DNA from: Paraburkholderia phenoliruptrix
GTDB taxonomy: Bacteria; Pseudomonadota; Gammaproteobacteria; Burkholderiales; Burkholderiaceae
DNA: 59,556 bases
Assembly (NCBI RefSeq): GCF_019511605.1
Contig: NZ_JAEUAV010000034.1
Coordinates: 1 to 59,556, forward strand
Reading direction: 5' to 3'
In this document: in pieces, positions 23,457 through 31,348 of the stretch
Layout of the letters: each line of letters opens with the position of its first letter
How positions within the stretch are numbered: position 1 is the stretch's first letter
Position numbers and translations under genes: made by a program
Notes under the pieces: model-generated
Told to the model about the DNA's origin: nothing
Seen by the model: the letters and a program-made list of their open reading frames with translations, nothing else
Databases searched by the model: none

Positions 23457-24928
23457 CAGAACGACAGCGTGTGCTGGATAGCTTGCAGGCACGCCTTCAA
23501 CAGCGGGTCCGGCACGATGCCGAGCACCAGCACGGCCACGCCGTTGAGCGCCAGCAACGCGCGCGTGCCGGTGTCAGCAGTAATGGCCGACTTGTCTTGC
23601 GGCTCGTCGAAGTACATGAGCTTCACGATACGCAGGTAGTAGAACGCGCCGAACAGCGACGTGATCACGGCCAGCACGGTCAGCCACGTCAGGCCGGCGT
23701 TCATCGTTGCCTGCAGCACGGCCAGTTTCGCGTAGAAGCCGACTGCGGGCGGAATGCCGGCGAGCGAGAACATCATTACCATCATGACGAACGCGAACAC
23801 GGGGCTGCGTTGATTCAGGCCCTTGAAGTCGTCGAGCGTGTCAGCTTCGAATTCGCGGCGCGCCAGCAGCATGATGACGCCGAACGTGCCCATCGTCGTG
23901 ATCAGATAGACGATGCTGTAATACATGGCGGAGCCATAGGCGCTGGCCGCACCCGTCGTCTTATGGTCGACCACGCCGGCCAGCAGACCGAGCAGCACGA
24001 AGCCCATGTTCGAGATCGCCGAGTACGCGAGCATGCGTTTGACGTTGCGCTGCACGATACCCGTAATGTTGCCGACGATCAGCGACAGCGCCGCGAGAAT
24101 CACCAGCATCTGCTGCCATTCCACCGCGAGCGGCAGCAGGCCCATCACCAGGAAGCGCAGCCCCCATGCGAATGCCGCCACCTTCGGGCCGCCGCCAACG
24201 AGCAGCGTCATTGCCGTCGGTGCGCCCTGATAGACATCGGGCACCCACATGTGGAACGGCACCGCGCCCATCTTGAAGGCGACGCCCGCCACGATGAAGA
24301 TCACGCCGAACAGCAGCACGCTCGGGTCATAGTGGCTCTGACCGATTGCCTTGAAGACCTCGTTCAGCTCCAGCGAGCCGGTCGCGCCATACAGCATGGA
24401 AATACCGTAGAGCAGGAAGCCGGAAGCCAGCGCGCCGAGCACGTAGTACTTCATCGCCGCTTCGTTCGACGGCGCGGCCTCGCGGCGCAGCGCAATGACG
24501 CCGTACAGCGACAGCGACATCAGTTCCAGACCGAGGTACAGCGTCAGGAAGTTGTTGCCGGAAATCATGACAAGCTGGCCGAGCAGCGAGAACATGCCGA
24601 GCAGGAAGAACTCGCCGCGGTACAGGCCGCGATCGTCGAGATAGCGGCGCGAATACACGATCGTGACGGTGTAGCCGAGCGTCACCACCGCTTTCATCAG
24701 GTTCGCGAACGAGTCCACCACGTACATGCGGCTAAAGAAGTAGTGCACGGACGGGTCGAACGCATTGACCGCGAACCAGATGCCGGCGACGAGCGTCGAC
24801 AGCACGGCGATCCAGTACGTGGTACGGCGACCGGCCTGGCCGACGAACGTGTCGTTAAGCCACGCGACGACAACGGCGAGCATCACCAGCGCGTCGGGCA
24901 ACAGAGCAGTCATAGGGGCGTTTTGCAT
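23456..24928 (-). CDS. nuoN: NADH-quinone oxidoreductase subunit N
   Basis: An antiporter-like membrane subunit of complex I, 490 residues and about 14 transmembrane helices. The central antiporter signature is clear (PFHMWVPDVYQGAPTAMT near 228, with lysine- and glutamate-bearing helices around it) and ends with FYYLRIVKLMYF. GGAGGAATTAAAG precedes the ATG at 24928; a second ATG at 24913 is possible. It follows nuoM by 24 bases. Confidence 0.97.
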   Translation of the reverse strand: MQNAPMTALLPDALVMLAVVVAWLNDTFVGQAGRRTTYWIAVLSTLVAGIWFAVNAFDPSVHYFFSRMYVVDSFANLMKAVVTLGYTVTIVYSRRYLDDRGLYRGEFFLLGMFSLLGQLVMISGNNFLTLYLGLELMSLSLYGVIALRREAAPSNEAAMKYYVLGALASGFLLYGISMLYGATGSLELNEVFKAIGQSHYDPSVLLFGVIFIVAGVAFKMGAVPFHMWVPDVYQGAPTAMTLLVGGGPKVAAFAWGLRFLVMGLLPLAVEWQQMLVILAALSLIVGNITGIVQRNVKRMLAYSAISNMGFVLLGLLAGVVDHKTTGAASAYGSAMYYSIVYLITTMGTFGVIMLLARREFEADTLDDFKGLNQRSPVFAFVMMVMMFSLAGIPPAVGFYAKLAVLQATMNAGLTWLTVLAVITSLFGAFYYLRIVKLMYFDEPQDKSAITADTGTRALLALNGVAVLVLGIVPDPLLKACLQAIQHTLSF

Positions 24929-24952
24929 GGTCTTTAATTCCTCCGCTCTGCG

Positions 24953-26443
24953 TTACTGAGACAACGGCAGCTTCGACTGCGCAACGTGGGAGAGGAGGTT
25001 TTCCACGGATACGTGCATCACATCGGTAAAGGGCTTCGGATACAGGCCCATGAAGAGCGTCAGTGCAGCGAGCACTGCCAGCATGAAAAATTCGCGGCGG
25101 CCGATGTCGAGCAGGCTCTTCACGTGGTCGTTCGCGACCGCGCCGAAGTAGACGCGCTTGTACATCCACAACGTATAGGCCGCGCCGAGAATCAGCGTCA
25201 CGGCGGCACCGCCCGCGATCCAGAAGTTGTACTGGACGGCGGCCAGAATCACCATGAATTCGCCGACGAAACCGGAGGTGCCCGGCAAGCCGCAGTTGGC
25301 CATCGAAAACAGCATCACGAAAGCCGCGAATTTCGGCATGACGTTGACCACGCCGCCGTAGTCGGCGATCTGACGCGAGTGCATGCGGTCGTACAGCACG
25401 CCGATGCTAAGGAACATCGCGCCGGACACGAAGCCGTGCGAGATCATCTGCACGATCGCGCCTTCGACGCCGAGCTGGTTGAAGATGAAGAAGCCAAGTG
25501 TGACGAAACCCATGTGCGCGATCGACGAATACGCGACCAGTTTCTTCATGTCGGCCTGCACCATCGCGACAAGGCCAATGTAGATCACCGCGATCAGCGA
25601 CAGCGTGATGACGACCGGTGCGAGGAAATGGCTTGCGTCCGGCGTGATCGGCAGCGAGAAGCGCAGAAAACCGTAGGCGCCCAGCTTCAGCATGATGGCG
25701 GCCAGCACGACCGAGCCGCCCGTCGGCGCTTCCACGTGTGCGTCAGGCAACCACGTGTGCACCGGCCACATCGGCACCTTCACGGCGAATGCCATGAAGA
25801 ACGCTATGAACAGCAGGACCTGCGGCGTCATCGCAATTTGCGCATGCTGCCAGTTGGCAAGGTCGAACGTGCCCGTCTGGATGTACAGATAGAGCAGCGC
25901 GACAAGCATCAGCAGCGAGCCCATCAGCGTGTAGAGGAAGAACTTGAACGCCGCGTAGACGCGGTTCGCCCCGCCCCACACGCCGATGATGATGTACATC
26001 GGAATCAGCGTGGCTTCAAAGAACACGTAGAACAACATGCCGTCGGCCGCGCTGAACACGCCGACCATGATGCCCGACAAAATCAGGAACGAAGCCAGAT
26101 ACTGGCCCACGTTCTTCGTGATCACTTCCCATGCCGCGATCACGACGATCACGGTAATCAATGCCGTCAACACCACGAACCACATCGAGATGCCGTCGAC
26201 ACCCAGGTGATAGGTAATGTTGAATCGTTCGATCCAGTTGGCCTTTTCGACGAACTGCAGATCGGCGGTGCTCGAATCGAAACCCGTAATCAGCGGAATC
26301 GTGACGACGAAGCTGATGACCGAGCCGATCAATGCGATCCAGCGCGCAGGGCCCGGGTTACGGTCGGAACCGATGGCCAGAACCAGCAGGCCAAAAAGGA
26401 TCGGTAACCAGATGGCAATACTGAGAATCGGATAAGCGTGCAT
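24953..26443 (-). CDS. nuoM: NADH-quinone oxidoreductase subunit M
   Basis: An antiporter-like proton-pumping subunit of 496 residues. Diagnostic stretches are YHLGVDGISMWFV (about 77-90), PMWPVHTWLPDAHVEAPT (about 228-245) and AYSSIAHMGFV. The channel glutamate on TM5 and the lysine on TM7 expected of the Mrp-like fold lie in these regions. Fourteen bases separate it from nuoL. Confidence 0.97.
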   Translation of the reverse strand: MHAYPILSIAIWLPILFGLLVLAIGSDRNPGPARWIALIGSVISFVVTIPLITGFDSSTADLQFVEKANWIERFNITYHLGVDGISMWFVVLTALITVIVVIAAWEVITKNVGQYLASFLILSGIMVGVFSAADGMLFYVFFEATLIPMYIIIGVWGGANRVYAAFKFFLYTLMGSLLMLVALLYLYIQTGTFDLANWQHAQIAMTPQVLLFIAFFMAFAVKVPMWPVHTWLPDAHVEAPTGGSVVLAAIMLKLGAYGFLRFSLPITPDASHFLAPVVITLSLIAVIYIGLVAMVQADMKKLVAYSSIAHMGFVTLGFFIFNQLGVEGAIVQMISHGFVSGAMFLSIGVLYDRMHSRQIADYGGVVNVMPKFAAFVMLFSMANCGLPGTSGFVGEFMVILAAVQYNFWIAGGAAVTLILGAAYTLWMYKRVYFGAVANDHVKSLLDIGRREFFMLAVLAALTLFMGLYPKPFTDVMHVSVENLLSHVAQSKLPLSQ

Positions 26444-26457
26444 TAGTGTCCCTCGCC

Positions 26458-28533
26458 TTATTTGCCGCCGAGCGTTACAAACAGGGTCAGGAGCCCCAAC
26501 ATGCCGATAATCATGGCGAACGCGTAGTGGTAGATGTAGCCGGATTGGAGGAAGCGGATCACGCCGGCGAACCAGCCGATAAAGCGTGCGCTGCCGTTGA
26601 CGATACCGTCGATCACGACGACGTCGCCTTCCTTCCAGAGACCACGGCCAATTGCCACCGCGCCCCGCGCGAACACGACTTCGTTGATCTTGTCCATGTA
26701 GTACTTGTTGTCGAGCAGCGTGTAGATCGGCCCGAATGCGCGCTTGATCGTAGCCGGCAGTTCAGGACGAAGCAGATACAGGAACCACGCCACGAGAACG
26801 CCCGCGAGCGCCAGCCAGACCGGCAGGCCCGTCACCGAGTGCAAGCCCATTGCCGCCCAGCCGTGGAACTCTTCGGCCATTTCATGCAGTGCCGGATGGT
26901 TTTCGCCGATGAAGATCACCTTCTCGAACGCCACGCCGTGCTGGAAGAAGTCGCCGAACAGCATCGGACCAACCGCAATCGCGCCGATCACGACAGACGG
27001 AATGGCCAGCAGCACCAGCGGTACCCAGACGACCCACGGCGTTTCATGCGGCTCGTGTGCGTGACCATGACCGTGATCGTCGTGACCGTGGCCGTGCGCG
27101 TCGTGACCGTTGGCATGGCCGTGTGCCGCGGCTTCGGCGCCCATCGGCGAATCCGGATGCTTCGGATGGCGAAAACGCTCTTCGCCGTGGAACACCATGA
27201 AGTACATGCGGAACGAATACAGCGCGGTGACGAATACGCTAGCCACCACTGCGAAATACGCGAAGCCCGAGCCCGGCAGATGCGAGAGCTTCACCGCGTC
27301 GATGATCGAATCTTTCGAATAGAAGCCCGAGAAGAAAGGCGTGCCGATCAGCGCGAGCGAACCGATCAGCGACGTGATCCACGTGATCGGCATGTATTTG
27401 CGCAGGCCGCCCATGTTGCGCATGTCTTGGTCGTGGTGCATGCCGATGATCACGGAACCCGCGCCGAGGAACAGCAACGCCTTGAAGAACGCGTGCGTCA
27501 TCAGGTGGAACACGCCGACGGGGTAAGCCGAGACGCCGAGCGCAACCGTCATGTAGCCGAGCTGCGAGAGCGTGGAGTAAGCCACCACACGCTTGATGTC
27601 GTTCTGCACGATCCCGAGGAAGCCCATGAAGAGCGCAGTAATCGCACCGATCACCGTGACGAAGGACAGCGCGCTATCGGACAGTTCGAACAGCGGCGAC
27701 ATGCGCGTAACCATGAAGATACCGGCTGTCACCATGGTTGCCGCGTGAATCAGCGCGGAAATCGGCGTCGGGCCTTCCATCGAATCCGGCAGCCACACGT
27801 GCAGCGGGAACTGCGCGGACTTACCCATTGCGCCGATGAAGAGGCAAATGCAGGCCACGGTCAGCAGGCCCCAATCCGTACCCGGAAAGTTCAATGCGGC
27901 AAGTTCCGTACGCTTGGCAAACACGTCGCCGTAGTTCATCGAGCCGGCAAACGCGAACAGTAGACCGATACCCAGCAGGAAGCCGAAGTCGCCGACGCGG
28001 TTCACGAGGAACGCCTTCATGTTCGCGTAGATCGCCGACTCGCGCGTGAAGTAGAAACCGATCAGCAGGTACGATACGAGACCCACTGCTTCCCAGCCGA
28101 AGAACAGCTGCAGGAAGTTGTTGCTCATCACGAGCATCAGCATCGAAAACGTGAAGAGCGAGATGTACGAGAAGAAGCGCTGGTAGCCGTCGTCGTCGGC
28201 CATGTAGCCGATCGTGTAGATGTGCACCATCAGCGACACGAAGGTGACGACACACATCATCATGGCCGTCAGCGAATCGACGAGGAAGCCGATCTCGAAC
28301 TTCGTCTTGCCGATCATCATCCATTCGTAGACGGTGGCGTTGAAGCTTGCGCCGTCCAGCACCTGGAAGAACACCATCATCGACAGCACGAACGAGATGG
28401 CGACGCCGAGAATCGTGACCGAGTGCGCACCCGCGCGCCCTACCGCCTTCCCGAACAGCCCCGCGATCAGGGAACCAGCCAGCGGTGCCAGCGGAATCGC
28501 CAGCAGCAGGTTTTCATTGAGTATCGTGGACAT
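26458..28533 (-). CDS. nuoL: NADH-quinone oxidoreductase subunit L
   Basis: The distal antiporter-like subunit of complex I, 691 residues, with the long lateral helix expected at the C terminus. Motifs include PLHVWLPDSMEGPTPISALIHAATMV, split here around residue 240, and FFSGFYSKDSI. Between about residues 465 and 498 is an insertion made almost entirely of His, Gly and Asp/Ala, lying in a loop between helices; it could bind metal. The gene is 17 bases after nuoK. Confidence 0.97.
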   Translation of the reverse strand: MSTILNENLLLAIPLAPLAGSLIAGLFGKAVGRAGAHSVTILGVAISFVLSMMVFFQVLDGASFNATVYEWMMIGKTKFEIGFLVDSLTAMMMCVVTFVSLMVHIYTIGYMADDDGYQRFFSYISLFTFSMLMLVMSNNFLQLFFGWEAVGLVSYLLIGFYFTRESAIYANMKAFLVNRVGDFGFLLGIGLLFAFAGSMNYGDVFAKRTELAALNFPGTDWGLLTVACICLFIGAMGKSAQFPLHVWLPDSMEGPTPISALIHAATMVTAGIFMVTRMSPLFELSDSALSFVTVIGAITALFMGFLGIVQNDIKRVVAYSTLSQLGYMTVALGVSAYPVGVFHLMTHAFFKALLFLGAGSVIIGMHHDQDMRNMGGLRKYMPITWITSLIGSLALIGTPFFSGFYSKDSIIDAVKLSHLPGSGFAYFAVVASVFVTALYSFRMYFMVFHGEERFRHPKHPDSPMGAEAAAHGHANGHDAHGHGHDDHGHGHAHEPHETPWVVWVPLVLLAIPSVVIGAIAVGPMLFGDFFQHGVAFEKVIFIGENHPALHEMAEEFHGWAAMGLHSVTGLPVWLALAGVLVAWFLYLLRPELPATIKRAFGPIYTLLDNKYYMDKINEVVFARGAVAIGRGLWKEGDVVVIDGIVNGSARFIGWFAGVIRFLQSGYIYHYAFAMIIGMLGLLTLFVTLGGK

Positions 28534-28550
28534 AACCGCTTTTCCTGAGA

Positions 28551-28856
28551 TTAACCTTTGAGCTGATCGAGATCTTCGACATTGATCGTGTCGAGGCTAC
28601 GGAACAGGGTCACCAGAATCGCGAGGCCGATCGCCGCTTCCGCTGCCGCCACCGTCAGCACAAAAAACACGAAGATCTGGCCATGCACGTCGCCGAGGTA
28701 ATGCGAAAACGCGACGAAATTGGTGTTCACCGCGAGCAGCATCAATTCGATGGCCATCAGGATGATGATGACGTTACGGCGGTTCAGGAAAATACCGACG
28801 ACGCTGATCGCAAACAGAATCGCGCCGAGCACGAGGTAATGGGCTAGGGTCAACAT
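28551..28856 (-). CDS. nuoK: NADH-quinone oxidoreductase subunit K
   Basis: A three-helix subunit of 101 residues. The two buried glutamates needed for proton transfer are visible (MAIELMLLAVN and AAAEAAIGLA). Starts MLTLAHYLVLGAILF. It lies 20 bases after nuoJ. Confidence 0.97.
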   Translation of the reverse strand: MLTLAHYLVLGAILFAISVVGIFLNRRNVIIILMAIELMLLAVNTNFVAFSHYLGDVHGQIFVFFVLTVAAAEAAIGLAILVTLFRSLDTINVEDLDQLKG

Positions 28857-28876
28857 GATTTCTATCTCCTGTCCGC

Positions 28877-29566
28877 TCAGCTGTTCTTCGCAGACGCCGA
28901 CTCGGCCGCTGCTGCTGCCGCCGCTGCGGCTTCTTCCGCCGCGACAGTCGCCGCGCTCTTTTCCGACGGCATCTTCACGACGCGCACGCGGTCTTGGGCA
29001 CGCACCTTGACCTGCTGGCTGATCTTCTGGCGCTTGCTGTCCTTCTTGTGGCTCGTGGTCAGCGCAATGGCTGCGATGATTGCCACCAGCAGCACGAGGC
29101 CAGCAATTTCAAACGCGAAGATGTAGTCGGTGTAAATCACCTTGCCGATGAGGCGGGTATTCGACCAGTCGCCCATGCCGCTTGCGGCGGCGGTCGTGTC
29201 GCGCACCACCGTGCTCGTCGCACCGTAGCCGTGCCACAGGATCAGCGCGGTTTCGAGCACGATGATCGCGCCCACCAGCGTGGCCATTGGCACGAAACGT
29301 TTGAAGTCCTTGCGCAGCACGTCGAGGTTGATGTCCAGCATCATCACGACGAACAGGAACAGCACCATCACCGCGCCCACGTAGACCAGCACCAGCAGGA
29401 TGGCAAGGAACTCGGCCTGCAGCAGCATCCAGATAGCCGCCGCGTTGAAGAACGCCAGCACGAGAAACAGTGCGGACGACACCGGGTTGCGCGAGGTGAT
29501 CACCTTCAGCCCTGAAACCACCAGGAGCAGCGCGAAGATGTAGAACAGTACGGTCGTGAATTCCAT
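28877..29566 (-). CDS. nuoJ: NADH-quinone oxidoreductase subunit J
   Basis: A membrane subunit of 229 residues. The TM3 region with the pi-bulge (VYVGAVMVLFLFVVMM, about 58-75) is conserved. Compared with the E. coli protein (184 residues) it has a C-terminal extension: a basic stretch and then an Ala/Glu run (EEAAAAAAAAAESA) that is probably cytoplasmic and disordered, as in other Burkholderia. The gene is separated from nuoI by an unusual 213-base spacer. Confidence 0.95.
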   Translation of the reverse strand: MEFTTVLFYIFALLLVVSGLKVITSRNPVSSALFLVLAFFNAAAIWMLLQAEFLAILLVLVYVGAVMVLFLFVVMMLDINLDVLRKDFKRFVPMATLVGAIIVLETALILWHGYGATSTVVRDTTAAASGMGDWSNTRLIGKVIYTDYIFAFEIAGLVLLVAIIAAIALTTSHKKDSKRQKISQQVKVRAQDRVRVVKMPSEKSAATVAAEEAAAAAAAAAESASAKNS

Positions 29567-29677
29567 GATTACCGGTTCATCGTTAGGCCATCGTCAGGCA
29601 TTTTCTTTGGCACGTGCATCTGGCGACCACGCTGGCAACAGCGCAAAACCGCCAGGACAGCCGCACAGGTGCGCCAT

Positions 29678-29699
29678 GCCGCGGCATTCACGCCGCGGC
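29678..29699. repeat. GC-rich hairpin in the nuoI-nuoJ spacer
   Basis: GCCGCGGC (29678-29685) and the identical self-complementary block at 29692-29699 form an 8-base stem around a 6-base loop. No T run follows, so transcription is not expected to stop; it may stabilise or process the operon mRNA. The spacer (29567-29779) has no gene. Confidence 0.45.
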
Positions 29700-29779
29700 G
29701 CTCGGCCCGACAACAGGCCGTGTTACTGCTGCATTTACTCGATGCGCGACTGCCGCATCTATCGCTTCACTTGAACGCT

Positions 29780-30268
29780 TTAACGATACGGCGCGTCGGC
29801 AGCCTTGTTGGCGGCAATCTCGGCTTCGTAGCGATCGCCCACGGCCAGCAGCATTTCCTTCGTGAAGTACAGATCGCCGCGCTTTTCGCCGTGATATTCG
29901 AGAATGTGCGTCTCGACGATCGAATCCACCGGGCAGCTTTCTTCGCAGAAACCGCAGAAGATGCACTTGGTCAGGTCGATGTCGTAGCGCGTGGTGCGGC
30001 GCGTGTTGTCTTCACGCGTCTCCGATTCGATAGTGATGGCAAGCGCCGGACACACTGCTTCGCACAGCTTGCACGCGATGCAGCGCTCTTCGCCATTCTC
30101 ATAGCGGCGCAGTGCGTGCAGTCCGCGAAAACGCGGCGAGATCGGCGTCTTCTCTTCCGGGAACTGCACCGTCACCTTGCGCTGGAACGTATAACGTCCG
30201 GTCAGCGCGAGGCCCTTGACGAGTTCCGTCAGAAAGAAGGTCTTGAAAAAGTTTTGGATTGCGGTCAT
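29780..30268 (-). CDS. nuoI: NADH-quinone oxidoreductase subunit I
   Basis: A peripheral-arm subunit of 162 residues carrying two [4Fe-4S] clusters (N6a and N6b). The ligands are C63, C66, C69, C73 (CIACKLCEAVCP) and C102, C105, C108, C112 (CIFCGFCEESCP). The N-terminal amphipathic helix packs against NuoH. Length is normal for the family. Fifteen bases separate it from nuoH. Confidence 0.97.
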   Translation of the reverse strand: MTAIQNFFKTFFLTELVKGLALTGRYTFQRKVTVQFPEEKTPISPRFRGLHALRRYENGEERCIACKLCEAVCPALAITIESETREDNTRRTTRYDIDLTKCIFCGFCEESCPVDSIVETHILEYHGEKRGDLYFTKEMLLAVGDRYEAEIAANKAADAPYR

Positions 30269-30283
30269 GAGTTCATCCGCCCT

Positions 30284-31348
30284 TTATTTCCAGATATTCA
30301 ACGGCGACATGATCCAGAAGCCGACCACCACCAGCCACACCACGCACACCGGAATGAAGATCTTCCAGCCAAGACGCATGATCTGGTCATAGCGGTAGCG
30401 CGGGAACGTGGCGCGCGCCCAGATGAACACCGACAGCAACAGGAACACCTTGAGGACGAGCCAGAAGATGCCCGGGATAAACGACAGGAAACCGAACGGT
30501 GCGCTCCAGCCGCCAAGGAACAGCGTGGATGCCAGCGCCGAGATCACGATCATGTTGATGTACTCGGCGAGGAAGAACAGCGCGAACGCCATACCCGAGT
30601 AATCGATCATGTGACCCGCGACGATTTCCGATTCACCTTCCACCACGTCGAACGGGTGACGGTTCGTTTCGGCGATGCCCGAGATGAAGTAGACGACGAA
30701 CATCGGCAACAGCGGCAACCAGTTCCACGACAGGAAGTTCAGGCCGTGGGCTGCGAAAAAGCCGCGTTCCTGCGAGCCGACAATGTCCGACAGGTTCAGC
30801 GTGCCGGCGGTCATCAGCACGACGACCAGCGCAAAGCCCATCGAAATTTCGTACGAGACCATTTGCGCGGCAGCGCGCATTGCACCGAGGAACGCATACT
30901 TCGAGTTCGACGCCCAACCGGCCAGAATCACGCCGTAGACGCCGATCGAGGAAATCGCGATCGCATACAGCAGGCCCGCGTTGATGTCGCCCAGCACCGC
31001 GCCCGCCTGGAACGGAATCACCGCCCAGACCGCAAATGCCGGCACCACCACCATGATCGGCGCGATCATGTAGATCCAGCGGCTTGCCTGGGTCGGCTGA
31101 ATCACTTCTTTCAGCAGCAGCTTCAGCACGTCGGCGATAGGTTGCAGCAGACCCGCAGGGCCCACGCGGTTCGGGCCGAGACGCACGTGCATCCAGCCGA
31201 TCAGCTTACGCTCCCACAAAATGAGGTAAGCCACGCACAGCAGGATCACGACGGCCACCACCAGGATGCGCACCAGTGCCCACACCGTGGGCCATGCCAC
31301 ACCGAGAAGCTGGGTGCCGCCCGAGTTGATCGTATCGAACAAGCTCAT
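30284..31348 (-). CDS. nuoH: NADH-quinone oxidoreductase subunit H
   Basis: The quinone-site membrane subunit, 354 residues, eight helices. Typical motifs are RLGPNRVGPAGLLQPIADVLKL, in two halves near residue 60, and AETNRHPFDVVEGESEIVAG near 225, whose acidic residues line the E-channel. The start codon at 31348 directly follows the nuoG stop. Confidence 0.97.
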   Translation of the reverse strand: MSLFDTINSGGTQLLGVAWPTVWALVRILVVAVVILLCVAYLILWERKLIGWMHVRLGPNRVGPAGLLQPIADVLKLLLKEVIQPTQASRWIYMIAPIMVVVPAFAVWAVIPFQAGAVLGDINAGLLYAIAISSIGVYGVILAGWASNSKYAFLGAMRAAAQMVSYEISMGFALVVVLMTAGTLNLSDIVGSQERGFFAAHGLNFLSWNWLPLLPMFVVYFISGIAETNRHPFDVVEGESEIVAGHMIDYSGMAFALFFLAEYINMIVISALASTLFLGGWSAPFGFLSFIPGIFWLVLKVFLLLSVFIWARATFPRYRYDQIMRLGWKIFIPVCVVWLVVVGFWIMSPLNIWK

